Positions 24,101-32,491 are shown, counted from the stretch's first letter. The stretch: 38,067 nt of DNA from Rhodospirillales bacterium (GCA_016185145.1 JACPOB010000114.1:95096-133162), one strand, 5' to 3'. Translations and numbers: made by a program. Notes: generated by a model from the sequence alone, not told the origin.

Positions 24101-25068
24101 CGTCTTCGATCGACCTGGAGGGGCTGAAAGCCGGCCGTCACCGCATCGTGCTGCGAGTCGACATCGGCCCGGAGCAACCGCCTATCGAGGTGCCGGTGCA
24201 CATCCTGCGGGGGCGCAGGGCCCGGCCGTGCCTTGCCGTCGTGGGCGGCGTCCATGGCGACGAGTACGACGGCATTCGCGCGGCGCAGCGGCTCGCCGCG
24301 CAGCAGGCGCCCGACATGCTCGATGGCACCCTGATCGTGATTCCGGTCGCCAATCCGAGCTCATTCGCCGCGGGCCAGAGGCCCACGGCGATCGACAATG
24401 TCGACCTCAACCGCGTGTTCCCGGGCAAGGCCGACGGCGGCGTGTCCGAACGCCTTGCGCACGGCCTCACCGAGGCCGTTCTGCGCCACATGGACCTGAT
24501 CTTCACCCTGCACGGCGGCGGCGCGGTGACGCGGCTGGCCTGGTATCTCGAGTTCCTCGATGCCGACACGGACGCCGGCCGACGGTCCCATGCCGCCGCG
24601 GCGGCTGCCGGGTTCGCCAACCTGATTGCCTTCGCGCCGGAAACGGAAGGCTATCTGCTGCCCGCGCTGGGCAGGCTCGGCGTGCCCGTGATCGAAGGCG
24701 AGGTCGGTGGGCGCGGCGAGCTGCACCTTGGGAATGTCGACTACTACCTCGAACGGGTCGCCGATGTGATGGCGCATCTCGGCATGGTGCCGAAGCGGGT
24801 GCGCGCCGCCGCGACGCCGCTCTCCAGGGTCTGGCAGAACAGCGACGTGACGGCGGCGGTGACCGGCGTGCTGCAGCGGGATGTCGAGCTGCACCAGGCG
24901 GTGGGCAGGGGGCAGCGGCTGGCGGCGATCGTCGACGTCGAAGGCCGCGAGCTCGCCGAGCTTGTCGCGCCGGTCGATGGCGTGGTGGGCGGCTATCGCG
25001 GCCATTCGTGGATCCAGACCGGGCAGATGGCGATTCGCCTGTTCGTGCCCGTTGCCAGGGGGAGTTGA
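24097..25068 (+). CDS. AstE/aspartoacylase family deacylase (DoeB/EutE-like)
   Basis: This 323-residue zinc hydrolase of the M14-related AstE/ASPA family has metal ligands H53 and E56 in GGVHGDEYDGI and H139 in FTLHGGGAV. The substrate loop is NVDLNRVFPG (~101-110), and the general-base Glu is in IEGEVGG. The C-terminal domain is a beta-rich barrel. Relatives deacetylate N-acetyl-2,4-diaminobutyrate in ectoine breakdown (DoeB) or N-succinylglutamate. The GTG start is coupled to the lyase stop. It sits between a diamino-acid lyase and a DoeA-like hydrolase, so an N-acyl diamino acid is the likely substrate. Confidence 0.85.
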   Translation: MTSSIDLEGLKAGRHRIVLRVDIGPEQPPIEVPVHILRGRRARPCLAVVGGVHGDEYDGIRAAQRLAAQQAPDMLDGTLIVIPVANPSSFAAGQRPTAIDNVDLNRVFPGKADGGVSERLAHGLTEAVLRHMDLIFTLHGGGAVTRLAWYLEFLDADTDAGRRSHAAAAAAGFANLIAFAPETEGYLLPALGRLGVPVIEGEVGGRGELHLGNVDYYLERVADVMAHLGMVPKRVRAAATPLSRVWQNSDVTAAVTGVLQRDVELHQAVGRGQRLAAIVDVEGRELAELVAPVDGVVGGYRGHSWIQTGQMAIRLFVPVARGS

Positions 25069-25072
25069 GGAT

Positions 25073-26215
25073 ATGGGCGACAGGGGCAACGCAATGGCGT
25101 TCGAGAAGTCGGAGTTCCAGGCGCGGGTGGACCGCATCCAGCAGCGCATGCGGGCGCGCGGCGCCGACGCCCTGATCGTCGACGTCGGGGAGTTCATGGC
25201 GTACTTCTGCGGCTACGAGGTGTCGCTCAACATGTACCGTGCGCTGGTCGTGCCGGCGAGCGGCGAGCCGGTGATGATCCTGCGCGAGCTCGACGAGGCG
25301 CCGTACCTCGAGCTCTCCTGGCTGTCCGAGCATGTGACGTTCCGCGACTGGGACGATCCGGTCGCCATCGTTGCCGACTTCCTGCGGCGCAAGGGATTTG
25401 CCGAGGGCACGATCGCCGTCGACCTGCAGTCCTACGCCTTGACCGTCGCGCGCTACGACGCCTTCAAGGCGCTGCTGCCGAAAGCGCGCTTCATCGACAT
25501 GTCCGATGAGCTGATGCGCTCGACCCTGGTCAAGTCGGCCGCCGAGATCGCCTGCCAGCGCAAGGCGGCAGGCATCGTCGACACGGTGATGCGCGAGACG
25601 ATCGAGTGGGCGAGGGAAGGGATTTCGGAGCGGGACGTGCAGGCCTTCGTTTCGGCCGGCTTCTTCAAGCATGGCGCCGATCACGGCATGGTCGGCCCGA
25701 TCACGGCCGGTACGGGAGAGAATTTCCTGCACGGGCTGGCGCACAATCGCGCCCTGCAGCGCGGCGATATCCTGCACCTGGAGCTCGTGCCGAAGTATCG
25801 CGGCTACACCTCGCGCCTGATGCGCTCGACGGTGCTCGGCACGCCGACCAGCGAGCAGAAAGCGACCGCCGCCAAGCTCGCCGAGCTGCAGGATCGCCAG
25901 TTCGCCGCGATCCGGCCGGGCGCCACGGGCCGGGACATCGATGCGATCTGCCGGCAAGGCGTCATCGATGCCGGCCTGCGCAGCGTCTACAACAACGTCA
26001 CGGGGTATACGCTGGGCTTCTATCCGGCGTCGACAGTGCGCTCGAGCAACTTCTATCGCGCGTTCCTGCCTGACGCCGACTGGCAGTTCGAAGCCGGCAT
26101 GGTGTTCCACGCCTACGTGTCGGCCCAGGGCCTTGCCTTGAGCGAAACGATCGTCGTGACCGAGGCGGGCTGCGAGCGGCTGACGCAGATGGAGCGCAAG
26201 CTCTTCTCGAAGTGA
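25073..26215 (+). CDS. M24 pita-bread hydrolase, DoeA/creatinase-like, copy 1
   Basis: This 380-residue protein has an N-terminal creatinase domain (GADALIVDVGEFMAYFCGYE, ~25-44) and a C-terminal pita-bread domain. The usual M24 metal ligands are lost: the first Asp is Glu (ILHLELVPK), the second is Arg (YTSRLMRS), and the His motif reads NVTGYTLG. Non-metal relatives include creatinase and ectoine hydrolase DoeA/EutD, which open small rings or amidines. It follows the deacylase by four bases (ATG 25073; ATG 25094 is possible). It is a close paralog of the 30201-31340 gene. Confidence 0.85.
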   Translation: MGDRGNAMAFEKSEFQARVDRIQQRMRARGADALIVDVGEFMAYFCGYEVSLNMYRALVVPASGEPVMILRELDEAPYLELSWLSEHVTFRDWDDPVAIVADFLRRKGFAEGTIAVDLQSYALTVARYDAFKALLPKARFIDMSDELMRSTLVKSAAEIACQRKAAGIVDTVMRETIEWAREGISERDVQAFVSAGFFKHGADHGMVGPITAGTGENFLHGLAHNRALQRGDILHLELVPKYRGYTSRLMRSTVLGTPTSEQKATAAKLAELQDRQFAAIRPGATGRDIDAICRQGVIDAGLRSVYNNVTGYTLGFYPASTVRSSNFYRAFLPDADWQFEAGMVFHAYVSAQGLALSETIVVTEAGCERLTQMERKLFSK

Positions 26216-26227
26216 CTGCGGAAACCA

Positions 26228-26339
26228 CCTCACCCTGAGGAGCGGTCCGGAGGACCGCGTCTCGAAGGGTGGGCTGCCGGCAGGGTGCTCGTTCCCATCC
26301 TTCGAGACGCCGCGCTGCGCGCGGCTCCTCAGGATGAGG
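26228..26339. repeat. Palindromic intergenic repeat, copy 3 (tandem unit 1)
   Basis: It begins cctcaccctgaggagcgg and ends gctcctcaggatgagg. Inner hairpins are ggtccggaggacc and a cgcgctgcgcgcg type. It is the first of three copies spaced exactly 163 bases apart in the 26216-26677 gap. Confidence 0.9.
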
Positions 26340-26390
26340 TTGGCGTCGCGTCTAACGTCGTCCTCGAACTTCACCTGCTGGCCGAAGCCA

Positions 26391-26502
26391 CCTCACCCTG
26401 AGGAGCGGTCCGGAGGACCGCGTCTCGAAGGGTGGGCCACAGGCAGGGTGCTCGTTCCCATCCTTCGAGACGCCGCGCTGCGCGCGGCTCCTCAGGATGA
26501 GG
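26391..26502. repeat. Palindromic intergenic repeat, copy 4 (tandem unit 2)
   Basis: It is nearly identical to copy 3. The 51-base spacers after copies 3 and 4 carry a shortened copy of the lrp gene 3' end: the same gtcgcgtcta and cgtcgtcctcg blocks joined to aacttcacctgctgg, with 27 bases missing in between. Confidence 0.9.
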
Positions 26503-26553
26503 TTGGCGTCGCGTCTAACGTCGTCCTCGAACTTCATCTGTTGGCTGAAACGA

Positions 26554-26665
26554 CCTCACCCTGAGGAGCGGTCCGGAGGACCGCGTCTCGAGGGGTGGGC
26601 CACAGGCAAGGTGCTCGTTCCCATCCTTCGAGACGCCGCGCTGCGCGCGGCTCCTCAGGATGAGG
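26554..26665. repeat. Palindromic intergenic repeat, copy 5 (tandem unit 3)
   Basis: This is the third tandem copy. It abuts the genuine 3' end of the lrp gene, with 12 bases to the lrp stop. The array lies between a + strand and a - strand gene end, so it may serve as a bidirectional terminator. Confidence 0.9.
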
Positions 26666-26677
26666 TCGGCGTCGCGT

Positions 26678-27178
26678 CTAAACGTCGTCCTCGTCCCAGA
26701 CGATCGGCGTCTTGGTGGTGAACTTCACCTGCTGCATGCAGGCGAATGATTGGAAGGCGCGCACGTTCCTGTCGTTGATGAAGGCGCGTTCGGCGAACGT
26801 GCCGTACTCCTCCATCGAAGCGACATTGACCACCAGGATGAAGTCGGCGCTGCCGGTCACGTAGTAGCATTGCGTGACTTCGGGATGGTTGCGCATCGCC
26901 TTCTTGAAGCTGTCGAACAGGTCGGCCTGCTCGCGCTCGACCGACACCAGCACGATCAGCGTGACGCGCGGGCCGGTAGCGCGCGGCGACACCAGCGAGA
27001 CGTCGGCGGTGATCATGCCTTCGGCGCGCAGCCGCTTCAGCCGCCGCTGGCACGCCGAAGAAGACAACCCGACCTTCTCGGCGAATTGCTCGGCAGTGAG
27101 CTGGTTGTTCTCCTGGACAGCGTTCAGCAGGGCCACGTCGAACCGGTCCCATCTGTGATTTCGCCGAGGACTGATCAC
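26678..27178 (-). CDS. Lrp/AsnC family transcriptional regulator
   Basis: This 166-residue protein has an N-terminal AsnC helix-turn-helix (ALLNAVQENNQLTAEQFAEK, then VGLSSSACQRRLKRLRAEG) and a C-terminal RAM ligand/oligomer domain (VTQCYYVTGSADFILVV). GTG 27178 has GGGAGAG four bases upstream; the longer frame to 27427 runs into the neighbouring leader and is not favoured. It is divergent from the ABC transporter operon and convergent with the lyase/deacylase/hydrolase operon. Ectoine clusters also use an Lrp/AsnC regulator (DoeX). It probably senses an amino acid intermediate and controls both operons. Confidence 0.9.
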   Translation of the reverse strand: MISPRRNHRWDRFDVALLNAVQENNQLTAEQFAEKVGLSSSACQRRLKRLRAEGMITADVSLVSPRATGPRVTLIVLVSVEREQADLFDSFKKAMRNHPEVTQCYYVTGSADFILVVNVASMEEYGTFAERAFINDRNVRAFQSFACMQQVKFTTKTPIVWDEDDV

Positions 27179-27256
27179 CCGTCTCTCCCAAAATGCACGA
27201 TTTCCGCGCGTGATACCCGAATTTGCCCATTTATTGCAGGGCTGCGCGCCGAAAAT

Positions 27257-27271
27257 ATCTTCAGGGAAGAT
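27257..27271. promoter_or_regulatory. Inverted repeat between lrp and the transporter operon
   Basis: atcttc-agg-gaagat is a perfect 15-base interrupted palindrome in the AT-rich divergent gap, ~35 bases before the binding-protein ATG. Lrp/AsnC sites are often AT-flanked ~15-bp palindromes, so it is a candidate operator. Confidence 0.4.
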
Positions 27272-27305
27272 GATTAACAAATCCACTGGGAGAAGGGGAT
27301 TGGCG

Positions 27306-28424
27306 ATGAAGACTGGGATCAATCGACGTCTGCTCCTGCGGACCATGACGCTGGCCGGCGGCGTATCGGCCGGCCGAAGCCTGTTTCCAGCGCCGGCGCT
27401 GGCGAAGGACCTGAAGGGTACCGGCACGCTCGCCGTCTATGACGGCGGCGGATCATGGGGTGAGGCGAAGCGGATCGCCTATTTCGAGCCCTTCGCGAAG
27501 GAGACCGGCATCAAGGTCGTCATCGTGCCGCGCACCGACACCGGCGCGGTGCGCGCCAGCATCCTGGCGGGCGCCCCGCGCTACGACGTCACCATCCTCT
27601 CGGGCAGCACGACGGAGACCTTCGCGCGCGAGGACATGCTGCTGCCGATCGACTACAGCTACTTCGAAACGGCCGATCTCGACGGGTTCGATCCGGTGAA
27701 GCCGGCCAAGTTCTCCGTGCCGCACATCATCTATTCGCTGGTCCTCGCCTACGACGGCGCGAAGTTCGCCGCCGGCGGACCTGCGAGCTGGGCCGACGTC
27801 TGGGACGTCAAGAAATTCCCGGGCCCGCGATCGCTGCCGACCGGAACATGGGGCGGCGACGGCGGAACGTTCGAGTGCGCCTTGATGGCCGACGGCGTCG
27901 AGCCGGCCAAGCTCTATCCGCTGGACTGGGACCGCGCCTTCAAGAGCCTCGACAGGATCAAGCCCAACATCCTGAAGTGGTGGGCCAGCGGCGCCGAGGG
28001 GCCGCAGCTTATCGTCGACAAGCAGATCGCCGCCGGCAGCGCGTGGAACGGCCGCATTTCCGCTGCCAACGAGCAGGGCGCCAAGATCGGCTTCTCGTGG
28101 AACCAGGGCATCCTGCAGTACGACAACTGGGTGCTGCCCAAGGGCGCCAAGAACACCGTCAACGCCCAGAAGTTCATCGCCTTCGCGTCGCGGCCGGAGA
28201 ACCAGGCCAGGTTCGCCGAGCACATCCTCTACGCACCGCCCAATGCCAAGGCCTACGACTTCCTGAAGCCGGAGCGCGCCAAGCTGCTGCCGACGCAACC
28301 GGAAGCCCGCAAGCTGCAGTTCGTGCAGAACTACGAGTTCTGGAATGCCGCGCGCCCCGACAAGATGCCCAACAACAAGTATGCCGTCGCCGAATGGGAG
28401 AAGTGGATCGCGGGGGCGCGCTAG
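27306..28424 (+). CDS. Polyamine-type ABC transporter substrate-binding protein (PotD-like)
   Basis: This 372-residue periplasmic protein starts at ATG 27306 after a GGAGAAGGGG ribosome site; the frame open from 27210 is leader. The signal has a Tat-like twin arginine (NRRLLLRTMTLAGG) and probable cleavage after ALA. The mature part starts GTLAVYDGGGSWGEAKRIAY, followed by FEPFAKETG. It has the type II binding-protein lobes of the spermidine/putrescine cluster (VVIVPRTDTGAVRAS, then FSVPHIIYSLVLAYDGAKFA). The ligand is probably a small cationic or zwitterionic compound. It is first gene of an operon with a permease fusion, a hydrolase and an ATPase. Confidence 0.9.
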   Translation: MKTGINRRLLLRTMTLAGGVSAGRSLFPAPALAKDLKGTGTLAVYDGGGSWGEAKRIAYFEPFAKETGIKVVIVPRTDTGAVRASILAGAPRYDVTILSGSTTETFAREDMLLPIDYSYFETADLDGFDPVKPAKFSVPHIIYSLVLAYDGAKFAAGGPASWADVWDVKKFPGPRSLPTGTWGGDGGTFECALMADGVEPAKLYPLDWDRAFKSLDRIKPNILKWWASGAEGPQLIVDKQIAAGSAWNGRISAANEQGAKIGFSWNQGILQYDNWVLPKGAKNTVNAQKFIAFASRPENQARFAEHILYAPPNAKAYDFLKPERAKLLPTQPEARKLQFVQNYEFWNAARPDKMPNNKYAVAEWEKWIAGAR

Positions 28425-28437
28425 CGTGGGGCAGACC

Positions 28438-30204
28438 ATGGCTGCAGGCCGCCGGCCGGTTCTCGGCACGACGGCCATGCTGGCGCCGATCCTCGTGCTC
28501 TTCCTGGCGGCCTACCTGCTGCCGCTGGGCGGCCTGGTCGCCGACAGCTTCCAGCGCGAGGGCGCCTTCACCTTCGCCAATCACGCGGTGTTGCTGGAAT
28601 CGCGCGCCTTCCGGATCATCCTGTGGCGGACGTTGACGCTTTCCTTCGTCGTCACGCTGATCTGCCTGCTCGTCGCCTATCCATTGGCCTATATGCTGAC
28701 CCGCCTGCCGTCGCGCTGGGCGGCGGGTCTCCTGCTGCTGGTTTCCGTCCCGTACGTCACCAGCATCCTGATCCGCAGCTATGCCTGGGTCGTCCTGCTC
28801 GCCAACAACGGCGTGGTGAACAAGCTGCTGCTGGCGAGCGGCCTGGTCGACGAACCCTTGAAGCTGGCCTTCAACGAGACCGGCACATACATCGGCATGG
28901 TCCACGTGCAACTGCCGTTGATGGTCTTTCCGCTGTACGCGGCGATGCACCGGATCGACCGCTCCCTGCTGGCGGCGGCACGCAACCTCGGCAGCACGGC
29001 GGCGAGCGCTTTCTGGCACGTCTTCCTGCCGCTTTCCCTGCCCGGCGTGGCGAGCGGCTGCACGCTGGTCTTCCTCTCCTGCCTCGGGTTCTACGTCACG
29101 CCGGCGCTGCTGGGCGGCCCGGGGCAATACATGCTGGCGCAGGGCATCACCGTGCGCGTCCTGACCCTGGCCGACTTCGCCGGCGCGGCGGCGCAAGCGA
29201 CATTGCTGCTGCTGGTGGTCGTGCTGCTTTTCGTGGCCTTGCGCCGGCGCTTCGCGGCGGGACTGGGCATCGAGAGCGCCGGCCGCCCCGGTCGCAGCGC
29301 GGCAGCCGACGGCCTGCGCGCCTGGCCCGCGCCGGTGGAAGAGGCGATTGCGATGCTGTCCCGTCCGATGCGCCTTCTTGGCGGCATGCTGAGCATCGTC
29401 GGCGGGCCGGTCGTGGCGGCGCTGGCCGTGCTGGCGTTGCTCTACCTGATCGTGCCGCTGCTGATGGTGGTTCCGCTGGCCTTCAGCGACAGTCCCTATC
29501 TCACGTTCCCGCCGCCGGGATACTCGCTGCGCTGGTTCAAGACGTTCCTTGCCAACGATCGATGGCTGGATGCGGCGGGCTTCAGCCTCGCGGCGGCCGG
29601 CGTCGGCGCCCTGGCGAGCCTCGTCATCGGCATTCCCGCCGCCTTCGCCGTCGTGCGCCGGCCCATGACGGGACGCCTGCCGCTCTATCTGCTGCTGATC
29701 TCTCCCCTGATCGTGCCGCACGTCATCGTGGCGCTGGCGATGTACTTCAGCATGGCCCGCGTGCAGCTCATCGGTACGCCGCTCGCCTTCGTCGTCGCCT
29801 ATGCGCTGATCGGTGCGCCGTACGTCTTCGTGCTGTTCGTCGCCGGCCTGCTGCGCTTCGACCGTTCCCTCGAGATGGCGGCGGCCAACCTCGGGGCGAC
29901 GCCGGTGACCGTGCTGCGCACGGTGACCTTGCCGCTGCTGCTGCCGACCCTGGCCGCCGCGCTGCTTTTTGCCTTCATCATCGGCTTCGACGACGTCGTG
30001 TTCGGTCTGTTCCTGGCGGGAACCAACGCCACGCCGCTGCCGATCCGGATGTGGGACGACATCCGCCTGGAGATCAGCCCGCAGATCGCCGTGGTCGCCG
30101 TGCTGCTGTTTGCGGCCCTGGCGTTGGCCTACGCCGCCTGGCTCGCGCTCGGCCTTCTGGGCGCCCGCAGAGGCCGGATGCCGGAAGGAGGCCCCATCGC
30201 ATGA
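28438..30204 (+). CDS. Fused ABC transporter permease (PotB-PotC-type double permease)
   Basis: This 588-residue inner-membrane protein contains two complete permease domains. Domain 1 (~10-270) has the EAA loop LLAAARNLGSTAASAFWHVF. Domain 2 (~310-575) has LEMAAANLGATPVTVLRTVT. Together they give about 12 helices, so one polypeptide can form the whole translocation pore. PotB and PotC are normally separate. ATG 28438 is preferred; GTG 28426, two bases after the upstream stop, is possible. The stop overlaps the hydrolase start (ATGA at 30201). Confidence 0.9.
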   Translation: MAAGRRPVLGTTAMLAPILVLFLAAYLLPLGGLVADSFQREGAFTFANHAVLLESRAFRIILWRTLTLSFVVTLICLLVAYPLAYMLTRLPSRWAAGLLLLVSVPYVTSILIRSYAWVVLLANNGVVNKLLLASGLVDEPLKLAFNETGTYIGMVHVQLPLMVFPLYAAMHRIDRSLLAAARNLGSTAASAFWHVFLPLSLPGVASGCTLVFLSCLGFYVTPALLGGPGQYMLAQGITVRVLTLADFAGAAAQATLLLLVVVLLFVALRRRFAAGLGIESAGRPGRSAAADGLRAWPAPVEEAIAMLSRPMRLLGGMLSIVGGPVVAALAVLALLYLIVPLLMVVPLAFSDSPYLTFPPPGYSLRWFKTFLANDRWLDAAGFSLAAAGVGALASLVIGIPAAFAVVRRPMTGRLPLYLLLISPLIVPHVIVALAMYFSMARVQLIGTPLAFVVAYALIGAPYVFVLFVAGLLRFDRSLEMAAANLGATPVTVLRTVTLPLLLPTLAAALLFAFIIGFDDVVFGLFLAGTNATPLPIRMWDDIRLEISPQIAVVAVLLFAALALAYAAWLALGLLGARRGRMPEGGPIA

Positions 30205-31340
30205 CGCAGGACCTGTCTTTCTCTCGCGACGAGTACGAGGCGCGCCTGGCCGTCCTTCGTGCCGCCCTGGCGGGCGCCGGGCTCGACGCGGCGATCGTCG
30301 ACGAGATCGAGGCCATGACCTATTTCTGCGGCTACGGCGTCTCCGACACGATGTGGCGGGCGCTCGTCGTTCCGCTGCACCAACCGCCGTTCCTGATGGT
30401 GCGGAGCCTGGATGCGGCGCCGGCCCGCACCCGCGCCTGCACCGAGATCGTGGGTTACCCCGATTGGCGCGATCCGCTCGATGTGTTGGCCGAGACGCTC
30501 GAAAGCCGCGGCGTGGCGCGCGGCCGTCACGGGCTCGACCTGGAATCGCCGTCGATGCCGGCCGGCAGGTTCAGCCGCCTTTGCGCGCGTTTGCCTGCCG
30601 TCGACTTCCAGGATTTCGGCGCTTGCCTGCGAGCGCCCCGCTTGCGCAAGTCGCCTGCCGAGATCGCCTACCTCGAGCGCGCCGCCGCCATCGCCGACGC
30701 CGCGATGGGCCGCGCCGTCGGCGCCGTCCGCGAGGGTGGCCGGCATCGCGACGTCGCCGCGGCGGCCGCCGTCGCCTATCTGGAGCTCGGCGCCGACGAT
30801 GCGTTGGTCGGCCCGCTGTCCGCCGGGACGGACTGGGACTCGCTGCACGCGCCTGCCCACGATGAGCCGCTGGCGGCCGGTGCGATGGTCCATGTCGAGC
30901 TGGTGCCGCGCGTGCGCGAGTACAGCTCGCGCCTGATGCGGTCGGTCGTGGTCGGCAGGCCGACGCCGGCGCAGCAGGACGCCATCGCCCAGCTCACCGA
31001 ACTGCAGGATCGCCAGATCGCGGCTCTCGTGCCGGGAGCGGCGGCGCGCGACGTCGATGCCGTGCTGCGCCGGCCGATGATCGAGCGCGGCCTGCGGCCG
31101 TCCTATGAGAATGTCACGGGCTACACGCTCGGCGCCTATCCTTATCCGACGCCCCGCATCAGCGACTTCGAGCATTGCCTGACGCCCGCGGCGACCTGGG
31201 CGGTCGAGGCGGGGATGGTGATGCATCTCTATACGTCGGCGCGCGGGCTGGCGCTCAGCGAGACCGTGCTCGTGACCGCCGATGGTCCGCGCCGGTTGAC
31301 CCGCACGGCCCGCACGCTTTTTTCGACCGAAGGAGCCTGA
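30201..31340 (+). CDS. M24 pita-bread hydrolase, DoeA/creatinase-like, copy 2
   Basis: This 379-residue paralog of 25073-26215 has the same domain order and the same lost M24 metal ligands (VHVELVPR, SSRLMRSV, NVTGYTLG). The conserved C-terminal ALSETVLVT retains the final Glu. It is embedded in the transporter operon: its start overlaps the permease stop and its own stop overlaps the ATPase start (TGATG). That placement strongly suggests it acts on the imported compound. It might be a second-step or stereoisomer-specific hydrolase relative to copy 1. Confidence 0.86.
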   Translation: MTQDLSFSRDEYEARLAVLRAALAGAGLDAAIVDEIEAMTYFCGYGVSDTMWRALVVPLHQPPFLMVRSLDAAPARTRACTEIVGYPDWRDPLDVLAETLESRGVARGRHGLDLESPSMPAGRFSRLCARLPAVDFQDFGACLRAPRLRKSPAEIAYLERAAAIADAAMGRAVGAVREGGRHRDVAAAAAVAYLELGADDALVGPLSAGTDWDSLHAPAHDEPLAAGAMVHVELVPRVREYSSRLMRSVVVGRPTPAQQDAIAQLTELQDRQIAALVPGAAARDVDAVLRRPMIERGLRPSYENVTGYTLGAYPYPTPRISDFEHCLTPAATWAVEAGMVMHLYTSARGLALSETVLVTADGPRRLTRTARTLFSTEGA

Positions 31341-32419
31341 TGTCAGACAGCAAGCAAGCCGGCGCAGCCGTCGCCGTTCGCGGCCTGTGCAAGAGCTACG
31401 GCAACGTGCAGGCCGTGAGCGACGTGACGATCGAGATCGGCCGCGGCGAGTTCGTCGCCCTGCTGGGACCGAGCGGCTCGGGCAAGTCGACCATCCTGAT
31501 GTCGATCGCGGGCTTCGAAACGCCCAGCAGGGGCGACATCCTGCTGGACGGCCGGCGCATCAACGAGGAGCCGCCGCATTCGCGCGGCATCGGCATGGTG
31601 TTCCAGAAGTACGCGCTGTTCCCGCACCTGACCGTGGCCGAGAACATCGCCTATCCCCTGCGGCGCCGCGGGCTGGCGCGCGCGGAAATCGCGCGGGAAA
31701 CCGGCCGGGCCCTCGAAATGGTGCGGTTGGCGGGCTACGGCGCGCGCTATCCCGCCCAGCTTTCCGGCGGCGAGCAGCAGCGCGTGGCGCTTGCCCGCGC
31801 GCTGGTCTTTCATCCGCCCGTGCTGCTGATGGACGAGCCGCTGGGCGCCCTCGACCGCAAGCTGCGCCAGCGCATGCAGATCGAGATCAAGATGCTGCAT
31901 CGGGAGATCGGCACCACGATCATATTCGTGACGCACGACCAGGAAGAGGCGCTGTCGATGGCCGATCGGATTGCCGTTCTCGATCATGGGCGCTTGCAGC
32001 AGATCGGCGCGCCGCGCGAGCTCTACGACATGCCGGCCAACGCCTTCGTCGCCGACTTCATCGGCGAGACGAATCTGCTCGACGTCGAGGTCGTCGAAAG
32101 CGGAGCCATCCAGACGACCGTCAAGCTGCTGGGGTCTGCGGTGGGTTTCAGATGCGGGCCGTCCGATCGACCGGTCGGCGGGAAGCAGCGGTTGGGCATA
32201 CGGCCCGAACACGTCGAGATCGTCGACGTGGAAGAGGGTATCGGGGCGACCGTGATCGAGACCGCCTACGGCGGCGCGACGACCAGCCTGCTGCTCGAGA
32301 TCGGCGCCCAGCGCCTGGCCGCGCGAGTGCCGGTGCAACGGGCGCGCGGCCTCTGGTCGGTCGGAGACAAGGTTCGTGTGCGCCTGAACGCCGATACCTG
32401 CCGGCTTTACGACGCGTAA
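31340..32419 (+). CDS. ABC transporter ATP-binding protein (PotA-like)
   Basis: This 359-residue ATPase has Walker A GPSGSGKST (43-51), the Q-loop QKYALFPHL, the signature LSGGEQQRV, Walker B VLLMDEPLGALD and the H-loop FVTHDQEEA. It ends in a C-terminal TOBE-type regulatory domain (RLGIRPEHVEI onward). It energises the fused permease. AGGAG lies just before the ATG, and the start overlaps the hydrolase stop. It is the last gene of the operon; 15 bases after its stop the truncated Rhs frame begins. Confidence 0.93.
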   Translation: MSDSKQAGAAVAVRGLCKSYGNVQAVSDVTIEIGRGEFVALLGPSGSGKSTILMSIAGFETPSRGDILLDGRRINEEPPHSRGIGMVFQKYALFPHLTVAENIAYPLRRRGLARAEIARETGRALEMVRLAGYGARYPAQLSGGEQQRVALARALVFHPPVLLMDEPLGALDRKLRQRMQIEIKMLHREIGTTIIFVTHDQEEALSMADRIAVLDHGRLQQIGAPRELYDMPANAFVADFIGETNLLDVEVVESGAIQTTVKLLGSAVGFRCGPSDRPVGGKQRLGIRPEHVEIVDVEEGIGATVIETAYGGATTSLLLEIGAQRLAARVPVQRARGLWSVGDKVRVRLNADTCRLYDA

Positions 32420-32491
32420 TGCCGCATCGCCTGAGCGTCCGGCGAGGGCGCCTGGGTTTACGTCTACGATGCCAACCGGCGGCTTACCTCT

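Noticed and set aside
26228..26665. Short open frames within the tandem palindromes
   Set aside because: They arise from repeat sequence reading through the copied lrp tail and have no independent start signals.
28174..29721. Long minus-strand open frame opposite the fused permease
   Set aside because: Gln/Arg/His-rich antisense shadow with no domains. The + strand frame has clear permease motifs.
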